From Thinopyrum elongatum (Eukaryota > Streptophyta > Magnoliopsida > Poales > Poaceae): 64,000 nt of DNA. Made by a program: the position numbers and the translations under genes. Within the stretch, counting starts at the first letter, position 1. The number at the start of each line of letters is the position of its first letter. Of the stretch, positions 10,642 to 20,789 are shown one piece after another. Below the pieces are notes generated by a model. The model was not told where the DNA came from and did no database searches. It worked only from the letters and a program-made list of their open reading frames with translations. The stretch lies in assembly GCA_011799875.1 (NCBI GenBank), contig CM022302.1, positions 303,873,048-303,937,047 of the forward strand. Reading direction: 5' to 3'.

Positions 10642-12168
10642 TGATACGTCTCCAACGTATCTATAATTTATGAAGTATTCATGCCATGTTTACAACAATT
10701 TTATATGGTTTTGGTATGATTTGATTAGAACTAACCTGGACTGACGATGTTTTCAGCAGAACTATCATGGTGTCGTTTTTTGTGCAGAAATAAAAGTTCT
10801 CGGAATGGGCTGAAAATTTACGGTGATTTTTTATGGACCAAAAGAGACCCTCGAAGCACAAGAGCTGGGCCAGGAAATGGACGAGGAGGCCACAAGCTCT
10901 CTATGCGCGCCCTACCCCCAGGGAGGGTGCTCCGGGCTTGTGGGCACCTTGGGCACCCCCTTGATGTGAGACCAACGCCAAAAATTCTTATAAATAGTGA
11001 AACCTCCGAAAAGAACCCAAGATCGAAGTTCCGCCGCCGCAAGCCTCTGTAGCCATGAAAAATCAATCTAGGCCCTCTCCGGCACCCTACTGGAGGGGGC
11101 CATCATCAGCGGAGTCCATGAAGGAGGAAGCCAGAGGGGGCCATCATCACCATGGAGGCCAAGGACCAGAGGGAGAACCTCTCCCCATCTAGGTGGGAGG
11201 CCATGGAGGAGGAAGCATAAGGGGGAGACTCTCACCCCCTCTCTCTCGGTGGCGTCGGAGTGCCGCCGGGGGAATCATCGTCGTGGTGATTGTCTTCATC
11301 AACATCACCATCTTCATCACCTTCATCCTCTCTTTTAAGCGGTCCACTCTCCCGCACCCCGCTGTAATCCCCTACTTGAACATGGTGCTTGATGCCACAT
11401 ATTGTGATCCAATGATGTGTTGCCATCCTATGATGTTTTGAGTAGATTTCTTTTGTCTTTTGTGTTGATTAATGATCTAGATTGGTTTGAGTTGTATTTT
11501 TTATTTTGGTGCTGCCCTATGGCGCCCTCCGTGCCGGGCATACGTGAGGGATTCCCGATGTAGGGTTTGCAATATGCTCATGATTCGCTTATAGTGGGTT
11601 GCTAGAGTGACAGAAGCTTAAACCCGAGTAAGGGGGTTGTTTGCGTATGGGAGTAAAGAGGACTTGATACTTTACTGCTATGGTTGGGTTTTACCTTAAT
11701 GATCTTTAGTAGTTGCGGATGCTTGCTAGAATTCCAATCATAAGTGCATATGATCCAAGTAGAGAAAGTATGTTAGCTTATGCCTCTCCCTCATATAAAA
11801 TTGAAATAATGATTACCGATCTTGTTAACGATTGCCTAGGACAATTCCGCACACCGTTCCATCATTATTCCACACTCGCTATTTGTAATATATTATAATA
11901 TATTCTAAATTTATGATAACAGCACCTATTTTTATATTTTAGCTCTCCGATATCATGCAAAGCTATCCTCTTCATACCCACAACATAGTTTTATTTCTCG
12001 TTTCTAGATGGAAGCAAACGTTCGGTGTACGTAGAGTCGTATCAGTGGCAGAAAGGACTTGAGAGAATATTGATCTTACCTTTAGCTCCTTGTGGGTTCG
12101 ACACTCCATACTTATCACTTCGACCTTTGGAAATTGCTACAATGATTCCTTGCACTTGGGGATTATCA
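10642..12168 (+). repeat. 5' LTR of element S
   Basis: 1527 bp from TGATACGTC to GATTATCA, giving TGATA/TATCA inverted ends. A TATAAATA box lies at 10989-10996 (U3 end), followed by a GC-rich R/U5 stretch with the CTCTCCGGCACCC..GGAGGGGGCC block seen in both LTRs of S. Confidence 0.85.
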
Positions 12169-12178
12169 AGCTCTTTTT

Positions 12179-12195
12179 TGGTGCCGTTGCCGGGG
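12179..12195 (+). other. Primer-binding site of element S
   Basis: TGGTGCCGTTGCCGGGG lies 10 bp after the LTR. It differs by one base from the Athila/Sabrina-type site TGGCGCCGTTGCCGGGG seen in element D at 50625. It primes minus-strand DNA synthesis from a host tRNA. Confidence 0.8.
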
Positions 12196-14262
12196 AGCAA
12201 TAGTATGGGGTTGACATTATCGTGTGTGCTTGTTTGCTTTCTTCACTAAGTAGATTTTGTTTTCTCTTTTGTTTTTGTTTTCTTTAGTTCTGGGTGAAAC
12301 AAACAATATTTTTTTTAAAGAATGCAAAATACAAAAAATTTATTTGCCTCTTATGCCTAATTTTTTTTTTCAAAAAAGAGAAGTGATTGGAAGGTTATGC
12401 ATTGGAGAAGTGAGGGTCGACCATGAACACTTGTGTTCATGCTCATGGAAACAATGTAAAAAATTTCATGGAAGTTTCTCAAAAATAATTATCCCCTTGT
12501 ATATATCCATTGTATTATAAAAATAATGTGCCAAGATTTGTCTTTAGGATGATTTGATTGCTTGTTTGGTATGTGCGGTGCAAAAACAGAAATTTTGGCT
12601 GTAGTGCGTGAATTTACATTTTTTACTGGAATGTAAAAAGTTTCTGAAATTTTGACACAGTACTTCTATGCAAAATTTTTATTTTTTCCTATTGTTTCAG
12701 AATTTTGGGAGTTAAAGAAGTGTACGAAACTTCCAGATTGCTACAGACTGTCCTGTTTTTGATAGATTCTGTTTTCTATGTGTTGTTCACTTATTTTGAT
12801 GAATCTATGTGTTGTATCGGGGGGTATGAACCATGGTAAAGTTGGAATACAGTAGATATAATGCTAATATGAAATTGTAACGAGTTTACAACAGTACCTA
12901 AAGGTAGTGATTTGCTTTATTATACTAACGGATCTCACGAGGGTTTTGTTAAGTTTTGTGTGGATGAAGTGTTCGAAGATCGAGGAGTTATCGATATAAG
13001 AAGAATAAGGAAAGGCAAGAGTTCAAGCTTGGGGATGCCCAAGGCACCCCAAGTAAACATTTCAAGGATACTCAAGCATCTAAGCTTGGGTATCCCCGGT
13101 TGGCATCCCATCTTTCTTCTTCAACAATTATAGGTATACCTCGGTTTTTGTTTTGTTCACATGATATGCGTCTTTTGTGTTTATTTTTCTTTTATTTTCC
13201 TTTATGCACCATGCTAGTACGAGATAGTCCTTCATTGATTTACATAATGCTTCATGTGCTTCACTTAAATCTTTTGAGTATGGCTTTATAGAATGCTCTT
13301 TGTGCTTCACTTAAATCTTTTGAGTATGGCTTTATAGAATGCTTCTTGTGCTTCACTTATATAATTTGATCTTGGATATTAGTCAATCTATATTAATTTT
13401 AGAATTATCTATGAACTTCACTTATATCTTTTAGAGTATGAATAAAATTATCATCGAAATTGAGCTTGGAAGAGTATCATTAAAATATCACTGCTTAGCT
13501 AAAAAGCTTTAAAGAAAAAAACTTGTTTAGAGACAACCTAATATTTATCCTTACTGTTTTTGTGTGTTCACATGATTAATAACTATAGTAATCATGTTTT
13601 ATAATTTTTGTTTCAATAAAGTGCCAAGTAAAGCCTTTGGGATAGTGTGGTTGATAGTTGATTTGATTCTGTGCAAAAACAGAAACTTTTGCGTCCAGTA
13701 GAAGAATTTTAAAACTTCACTAGAACATGGAAAAACTCTGAATTGTTTACAGAGGATTGATACACAAATTGTCTAAGTTTTAATAATTTTTAAGAATTTT
13801 TGGAGTAACATAAGTATGAGCGTAATTGAGATCTTTACAAACTGTTCTGTTTTCGACGGATTCTGTTTTCGATGCATAGTTTGCTTGTTTTCTAGTTTCT
13901 ATGGCTTATATTGCTTAATATAAATTGTGGAAATGATAGAGTAAAGTAGAAATTATGTGGAAACAATTATGAATCTTGTCTTGACAATACCCAAGTGAAT
14001 GATTTGTTTTACTATACTAACCCATCTCACAAAGTTCCGTTAAATTTTGTGTGATTGAAGTTTTCAAGTTTTGGGTGAGATATCGATATGAGGAGAATAA
14101 GGAGTGAAAATACCCTAAGATTGGGTATGACCAAGGCACCCCAAGATAAAATTCAAGAAAGATACAAGCAACTAAGGTTGGGGATGCCCCGGAAGGCATC
14201 CCTTCTTTCGTCTTCAACACTATCGGTATACCTTACTTGGAGCTATATTTTTATTCGTCATA
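12196..14262 (+). repeat. Non-coding internal region of S with a tandem duplication
   Basis: No ORF above noise. Two diverged copies of a roughly 1.1-kb module follow one another (about 12530-13490 and 13500-14262, continuing at 24935). Each contains 'gtgccaag', 'gtgcaaaaacagaaa', an 'agaattttgggagt'-like segment, and 'ggggatgcc..aaggcaccccaag'. The same module occurs once in element D (51750-52402 plus 56228-57400). It corresponds to the region between pol and the 3' LTR in Sabrina/WHAM elements. Confidence 0.7.
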
Positions 14263-17200
14263 TGTCGGGGCCGGATTTTGGGGAAACAATATATTCCCAG
14301 AAATTAACCCCTTGTGTCATCACCAGCCCAAGATTACTGTTACTGGTGGACACGTCCTTGTTATAGATTACCAAGCTATTACAAGAGTTGAATACAAGAC
14401 CATAAAGGTCCAATGATACAACAATGATGTCTGGTAGTGGATGACAGAATTAACTCGTGGTTCTCCAACGTCGATGGGGCTCCATTCCCACAGGAACAGC
14501 TGACCCGGATAATTCCTATCCCGCATGGCTGCTATCCTAGGCTCCGCATGGTCGTCGCTGTGGTACTCCTCATAGAAATCCTGACCTGGCCAAGTAAATA
14601 GCCAGGGACAAGCCTGTGAGTATGTTGGAATGTACTCGCAAACATCATGAACAAAAGATATACCGAATGCAACAATTAAATTATATGGCCATGATGAACT
14701 ACACTTTATGCTAATGCTCATGATGGACTTAAATGTCTACTGACAGGAATTTAATCATGGCATGATAAAATAATAGCATATGCTAATGAATGAATATATG
14801 GGAATGTTAGTGATAAATAAGGAAAGTCAAAGGAAACAAAAATAAAAGAAATGCCGGTTGGATGTCCAGTGACACCACGGTAGGTCTTGAAGAGAAATGC
14901 CAATCGGGTGTCTAAAAGAGAAATCGGACGAGACAGGACCATTCGAGAACTCAGGCGACGCCACGAGAGGTCTTGAAAAGAAATGCCAGTCGGGTGTCTA
15001 GTGACACCACGGTCGGATTTGAAAAGAAATGCCAATCGGGTGTCCCCAAGAGCAGTGGCATGATAAACCGCCTGTTAACTCGAGGGATGCCACAAGAGGT
15101 CTTGAAAATAAAATTGAGTGCCCGGGGTAGTCTAGCCAGCCCCTGAGACACTCAGGAAAATTAAAATAAGAGAAAGAGGTAAGTTCACAATAATATGCAT
15201 AACCATAATTTTTTTTACAGCAATAGTATTCAAATAACCATGACGGCGTTAGTGATGATAACAATATCCTGCAAAAACAGTTCAGGCCCAATTAATTATT
15301 TTCCTCCAAAGACCGACACTAAGACCGACACTTGACCAACCCAGAATGTAGCCCTTAACCGCGGACACGGCTATTCGAATAGGTTAAAATCTGCAGAGGG
15401 TGTACTCTTTACCCACACGTAAAGGATTTCTTTGGTCAGCACCGTGACACTGACTAATTCCCATTACGGTCTTTGGGTTGAAAACACACCTGACCAGCAC
15501 ACACCAGATTAACTTTCCGGATGCCAGGAATCACCCAAAGCATCGTTCAAGAAAAACTCTAAGACGGAGAGACCAACGTCCTGCATGGGATCACTATTAA
15601 TATGCGCGGATTCCAAGGGGTGCCCCCCCTCTCAGTCACAACTGGAAACACCCATGCCCCCTGACCCGATGACAGGATTTAGTCCGCGGCCGCGGAAACC
15701 CTCATCGTGGCCCTCTGTACGGTGTGTGCATGAAAAGGGGTTATCAACTTACTGAACCATACCCTACCTGTGGCAGGAACCTGTGGCAGCACGAAACAAG
15801 TATGGGGGTTACCGGAACAAAGACTCGATCTACGGTCGACTCAGGAGGCATTAAGTTTCCTGCAATGGTCAGCACAACAAGGTATTCCTTCAACAGCAAT
15901 CCCAACAGGGCCACAACCCTTGCATGCTCCAACATGCACAACAAACAAGGCATGATCACGCTCCAACGTGATCATCCTCTTGCCGATAACAGTATTTCAC
16001 TTATGCCTGCTCCTGCAGATTAGTTCAGACCAACACGGGCATGTGACATGCAAAAATAACTATACCCATTCATATTCCATGTTTAATAGAGGATAACAAA
16101 CTAGTCATGGCTCAAACATGCAACTATAGCTATATGCAAATTCTGTTAAAATTCATCCTAACCATGATTCAGATGTTCTAGATAGCAACCACAAAACATT
16201 CACCATATCAAGTGTTCAAGATGCTTGCCTTGAGCATGCAGAAATATTGGGTGCACTCCAAAAGTTTAAAATGTTCCTTCCCTCCATTTTTCCTATTTTA
16301 AATATTATAGCAATTACCACATAATTCAAAAGCAATACTAAAAGTTGTTTCAAATATTTTCAAATAAATACTAAAATAAACTAGATGAAAAATCAAAAAT
16401 AATAGAAAAAGAATCAATTCATTTGGAGTCCAGATGATTTACTTAGAGAATTTCTAAGTTGAAAAGAATAAAGAAAAGGACTATTTAATAGGTTCAACAG
16501 AGACAAAGCCTAGAAAAAATGTTCATCTAGGCTAAAATAGTAGAACAATATTTTATAAATATTTAGAAATTTTACTCATTAAATTTGGTTCAAAAATAAC
16601 TGCTATGGAATTATTTGAGTCATCCTGAAAAAGAAAAAGGAAAAGAAAAGAGCTGCGCCCTGAGCGCCGCTTAACCGCGCGGTGCCACTGGGCTGGGCCC
16701 AGCCATTCGGCTGCGCGGAAGGATCGATGACGTCGATGGCGTACTCCGGGAATACGCTTCCCCCACAGGGTAAACGTGATCACAGGAAGGCGCTGTTGGC
16801 GGGACAGAGGTGACTCACCGACAGGTGGGGCCCACCTGTCGGGTTTGTCTTCCACCCTTACGCGCGTCTGGCAGAGCGCACGCCGGCAGCGATTGCCGGC
16901 GCTGTAGGGCGTCTCCTGCGACGCTCGGCACATGGATGAGTTCAGGTAGAAGTGCCGCATCCGTGGGATGCGGAGAGGATCACCGGGGAGGCTCAAGTTG
17001 AGCAGGGCTTCAGCCATGGCGGAGGAGGTCATCGGGTGGAAGAGGGCTTTTTCCCCACGGCCATCTCCGGCGGAATTGGTGACGGGGAAAGATCCGCAGG
17101 TTCTCCAGGGGTCTATTGGTTGAATAAAAGAGAAGGGGAGGTACTGGAGAGGTGGAGATCATCGAGGGGGTGGTGGCGGCAGTGGTTGCCGGAGTCGGAG

Positions 17201-18588
17201 AAGCTGACCATCTCCGGTCGTTTGGCTACCCGTGGTGGTTTACAGAGGAGGGAAGGAGTGATGCTCCTGATCGAGAGCAGCTCGGGCAGGGTTTTATAGC
17301 ACAGGGAAGGTCGGTTCCTCTCGGGCTTATCCGATCGAAGACGACGGCGACCATTAATGGAAGATAAGGGCGGTGGGTAGGTTGGTGGTGGACGGCGGGG
17401 TTGGTGAGGACGGTGGTGTCCCTCAGTAATAGCGGGGCGAGTTGGTGGTTGGGGATTGGGCCAGGTACCCCCGAACGGTGTCGTGCCTGAGCGGCAGACG
17501 GCGCGGGTCGGCGGGGTCGATGGTGGCCGGTGCTAGGCGACGCGGGGAGGTGTCGGCGGGCTACGGGGAGGTCGGAGTGATCCAGAGAAGGACCAGGACG
17601 GGGAGGGGAAGCAACAGAGGAGCCGCAGCAGCCCGGTGTCGGCGCGTGCAATTTGGGCGCTCTGGACGCGCTCTGTGTACGCACACCAGGTGCTCGACGA
17701 AATGCCATAGCACCCTAGGGAGGTCCATTGATGATGAATTTTGTCACAGTGCCTTCCCTTGGTCCGATTGAGATGAGGGACAGGTTGGTTTAGTCAGAAG
17801 GTCAAGAGGTATTTGTAGTTTAGAAAAGTGCAATAATTCTATCATGCCCACAACCTGCTTGACAAAATGCTAAGGCAATCTAGGCCTTTATGTTGGCTAT
17901 GAAAATTGCCAGGGTGAGGTCTCATTAGATGTTAGATATGATGGTAGAATTGGTTTAGCAGAAAGAGATACTTTCCTGTGCAAGTTTTACAAGAATCCAT
18001 TACTGGACAGAAACTTTAGGAGAATATTTGGTGTACTAAAAAAGATTCCAATGGAGCTAAAATTTTGGACTTAAGGGTTTGGTTGGAAGAACTATAAGTG
18101 GGAAAAACTTCAGAATTAATGGGGCAAGGAAAATTAGGGATGCAGTAGAAACTCAAACATAGGACAGAATTGAAAAGAGGTTGTTTCACTCAAAATTTTC
18201 AAAAGACAAAGTTTGGTTTTTGCATAAAAGTGATATGTAGGCATCACAAGACCTCCCATAATTTTTGTGGGATTTTGAAAAGAATTATTTAAATTGGTTG
18301 TTGTGCAACAGAGGCATTTAACGGTTGAAAAAGCTATTTAAAGAATTGTTTTGGGCAGAGTTTTATTATGAAAATAATTCTTACTGATATTAAAATGTAA
18401 TTGAAATGATTTGAGAAAACTACCAAAGCCACAATATTATTCCAAAAATTTCTATATGGAGGGAAGAATTTTGAAAAACAGAAACAGAAAGGGTTCTGAA
18501 ATTAAATAAAGACCTAGTATAATTCAAAATTTTATTTCTGGCCAAATTTTATTTAGTAAAATCATGATTAAATTTTTGGGGTGTTACA
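14263..18588 (-). repeat. 3' LTR of L1 (left)
   Basis: 4326 bp. On the minus strand it runs from TGTAACACCCC (18588) to CCCCGACA (14263). U3 is AT-rich with a GC-rich block before a TATA box (GCTATAAAAC at 17291-17300), followed by a GC-rich transcribed leader. Near the end lies the GAGTAC...TACTCAC motif (14616-14637) and an open tail (14721-14368) rich in acidic and aromatic residues. GC-rich ORFs at 16553-17770 occur on both strands and are judged compositional. Confidence 0.85.
14616..14637 (-). promoter_or_regulatory. Shared GAGTAC..GTACTC inverted motif, L1 left LTR
   Basis: Plus-strand gtgagtatgttggaatgtac followed by tc; sense strand GAGTACATTCCAACATACTCAC. It is an imperfect inverted repeat with one mismatch in this copy. 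Its position, about 350 bp from the LTR 3' end, matches L2 and E. Confidence 0.55.
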
Positions 18589-18612
18589 AACTCTACCCCC
18601 CTTAAAAAAATC
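18589..18612 (-). other. Polypurine tract of L1
   Basis: The plus strand aactctacccccccttaaaa region adjoins the left LTR; on the minus strand it reads as an AAGGGGGGTAGAGTT-type purine tract ending directly at TGTAACACC. This marks the left LTR as the 3' LTR. Confidence 0.7.
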
Positions 18613-19121
18613 TCGTCCTCAACATTTGTTAGTTGGTCACCAATATTAAATCCACCTTTCGAGGAGATTTTCCTAAGCTATTTAAAATAACCCATTTAGG
18701 CACAGTTGACGCGGCTCCTAATAATTGGTGTAACTACAGTGGGCACTAGTGCTGTGGTTCTACTGTGACTGTTACGACAAATTTGGAAAAAGTTTAAATT
18801 CCAAAATTTGCTTGCCGTACTCCAGTGCGCGGTGCTATCTCTGGCTGACGGGTGGACCCAGGGCCCACTGTCAGTCTCTTCTCCTTCCTCTGGTTCTCTT
18901 CTCCTTCTCCCTCTCGCGTGCTTTCTCCACCTGCGGTGTCTAGCGCATAGGGTATCTAGGGTCGTACTGTGGCAGTGCGCGGCGTGCAAGCTGCCGGTGC
19001 AGTGTGCACTCACCTAGCGGGCCAGCACCTTGTCGGCACCGCTCGCGATTTCTCCTCCGAACACCGGTGATCGGGCGATGAGTGGCGCTGGTGGACCTCG
19101 TCCATCATGCACCGAGCCCGA
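18613..19121. other. L1 internal region, 3' part
   Basis: No confident gene. It contains GC-rich stretches (18830-19000) with pyrimidine-rich tracts such as ttctccttcc. It leads into the TATA box at 19123 that precedes a short plus-strand ORF. Confidence 0.4.
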
Positions 19122-19122
19122 G

Positions 19123-19130
19123 CTATAAAA
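19123..19130 (+). promoter_or_regulatory. TATA box upstream of a short ORF in L1
   Basis: CTATAAAA lies about 92 bp before the ATG of the 53-codon ORF at 19222, on the strand opposite to L1 transcription. The spacing fits a plant core promoter plus a short leader. The leader is pyrimidine-rich and contains a potential acceptor (ctgatcgcag). Confidence 0.4.
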
Positions 19131-19221
19131 CGAATGCAGTGTTACTCTCTTCTTCATCTCACCTGGCCTCACTTCTTCTTCCTCCTCCTTTTCTGATCGC
19201 AGGAGCTCGGACGAGGCTCCA

Positions 19222-19383
19222 ATGGAGGATGTGCTTTCGGGGTGGTTTGTGATCCTCATGTCCGGAGCTGTGGTGGCGTTGCTCGGGTTCTCGCTGCTCC
19301 TATGTGCGATGATCCTTGAGGATCGCCGTGATGCCGCAGCTCGAGTGGTGGCTCTTCGAGGCAGCGGTGACCGTGAGGATTAG
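19222..19383 (+). CDS. Short ORF with one predicted membrane helix, antisense in L1
   Basis: ATG to TAG, 53 residues. An acidic N-terminus (MEDVLSG) is followed by about 24 hydrophobic residues (WFVILMSGAVVALLGFSLLL and on to CAMIL) and a charged R/D-rich tail. The shape is a single-pass membrane microprotein. It is oriented opposite to L1 and has its own TATA-like box. A GTGAGT donor-like site follows at about 19403, so it could be the first exon of a longer gene. No family is recognised. The alternative is chance; a helix plus charged tail plus promoter in 160 bp is suggestive but weak. Confidence 0.35.
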   Translation: MEDVLSGWFVILMSGAVVALLGFSLLLCAMILEDRRDAAARVVALRGSGDRED

Positions 19384-19778
19384 GCATCGGTGGTGGTTAC
19401 GGGTGAGTGTTAGTGCGTCTTGCAACAGCTCCATAGAAATAAAAGAAAACCCACAAATTTTTCTTTAGAAAAAAATTGGTGGTGCGATGAGAGTGGTCTG
19501 GTGTGTAAGGCGGTTGATTAGGTGCCAGTGTGTGTGTGTGGTTCTGCACTTAGTGCATGTAGTGGAGTGAGTGTGATTGTAAGCCGGGTGTTGTGGCGGT
19601 GCGTGAATTAATTCTGTGTTTGCCAAAATTATATTCGCAGTGGTCCTTAATAAAATTTCCACAATTACTCATACGCAGCTGCAACCAAACATTTTATTCA
19701 TAGGGTAAATCCCAAGATGCAACATAGATATGAAATCATGCAATTTAAACGCTAGGCTAACGAACACAACCATGGTCT

Positions 19779-20411
19779 CTACGGTACAAAGGTAAAATTG
19801 ATAGGGTCCTGAGAAAATATCCCCGGCATTGGAACACATTCCTCTTCCCCCGGAGAAAGTGGATGGAGGAGTCGGAGGATGTTCCCTCCTTGGTCTGGTG
19901 ACAGTGGTTCGCCGATGGCGATCTGAGGATTCAGAATGGCAAGAGTCTGGAGGAAGTCCATCACTTGCTGCGTCAGACACTCCTGCACGATGACATATTA
20001 AACAAGGTTGGCTAGCATTGGATCTCTCTCTGATTGTCTGCAGGGAAAAGATGCTTCTTCTCCGGGTGCTGCACGGCTCGGGAAGTAGTAATACCCCCTT
20101 TCGCTGGCACGGAGCAATGCGTGCCGAAGGCGGGTAATTGCTTCATAGGCAGCAACTTCTATAGCCATCTCTGATGTTGGCATAGATTTCCCGATGAAGA
20201 CGACACTTGTGGGGCCTTGGTTTGGGTCTACTGGTGGGATGTGCGTGACTGCCCAATATTTCGAGGCATTGTGGTTGATCCTCGATTTGAACAGCTCATA
20301 CTGGGGTGGCTGAGTGGATCCAAGAGTGTTGCAGGTGAAATCCCACAATATCTTGAAAAAACTGCCCGGGGTTGCATCTGGGGTTCTCAGATGAATCCCA
20401 AGGTGCGACAT
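19779..20411 (-). pseudogene. Gag-position ORF of L1, unknown protein, possibly dsRNA-binding-like
   Basis: This is the first reading frame after the PBS on the sense strand. From ATG 20411 it is open for 137 codons to a stop at 19998-20000, and the same frame continues open to 19779 (about 70 codons), so one stop breaks a protein of about 210 residues. The centre contains PPQYELF, then YWAVTHIPP, a loop, then SEMAIEVAAYEAITRLRHAL. This order (extended strands, then an Ala-rich helix ending AxxAIxxL) loosely recalls a double-stranded RNA-binding fold. That is inference only. It has no Gag zinc knuckle, protease or RT motif. A TGCAG acceptor-like site just after the stop leaves open that the break is an intron. 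Confidence 0.5.
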
Positions 20412-20769
20412 GGGGGAAATGGTGGTGGAGGTAGTGTACAAGGTGAGGGATGCTAGTTATGGACGCGAGAGTGGTCTCCTATATAGTGCCTGGGCTAGGA
20501 AACATAAATCAGCAGGGTTACGATTCTGGGTATCGGCTCTGCTCCAGAGTGGTCGGGGTCAAAGTCACAGATACAAATCACAAAATGTGATGTATTACTG
20601 TGTTTGTCGGTTAGGGGGATAGGTTGGGTACCGATTATCAAAAGATGTCGGCTGGCCACTGTGTGGGCTTTATTGGATGGAATGGCCTGACGGAGGACAG
20701 GAAAGGATGTGGGCGGTGTGGAATCCTAGGGATTGTGACCAGGCTAAGAGAGGATTAGCCAATGGTCAG

Positions 20770-20785
20770 CCTGGCTCTGATACCA
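20770..20785 (-). other. Primer-binding site of L1
   Basis: Minus-strand TGGTATCAGAGCCAGG begins 4 bp from the right LTR. TGGTATCAGAGC is complementary to the 3' end of initiator methionine tRNA, the usual primer of many plant LTR elements. It marks the right LTR as the 5' LTR. Confidence 0.9.
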
Positions 20786-20789
20786 AGGC

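Noticed and set aside
16553..17771. ORFs of 110-160 residues in the L1 LTRs
   Set aside because: Repeated in both LTRs but on opposite strands and around the TATA box; explained by GC-rich leader sequence.
20770..20785. Possible tRNA gene from the TGGTATCAGAGC match
   Set aside because: Only the tRNA 3'-end complement is present, next to an LTR; this is a primer-binding site.
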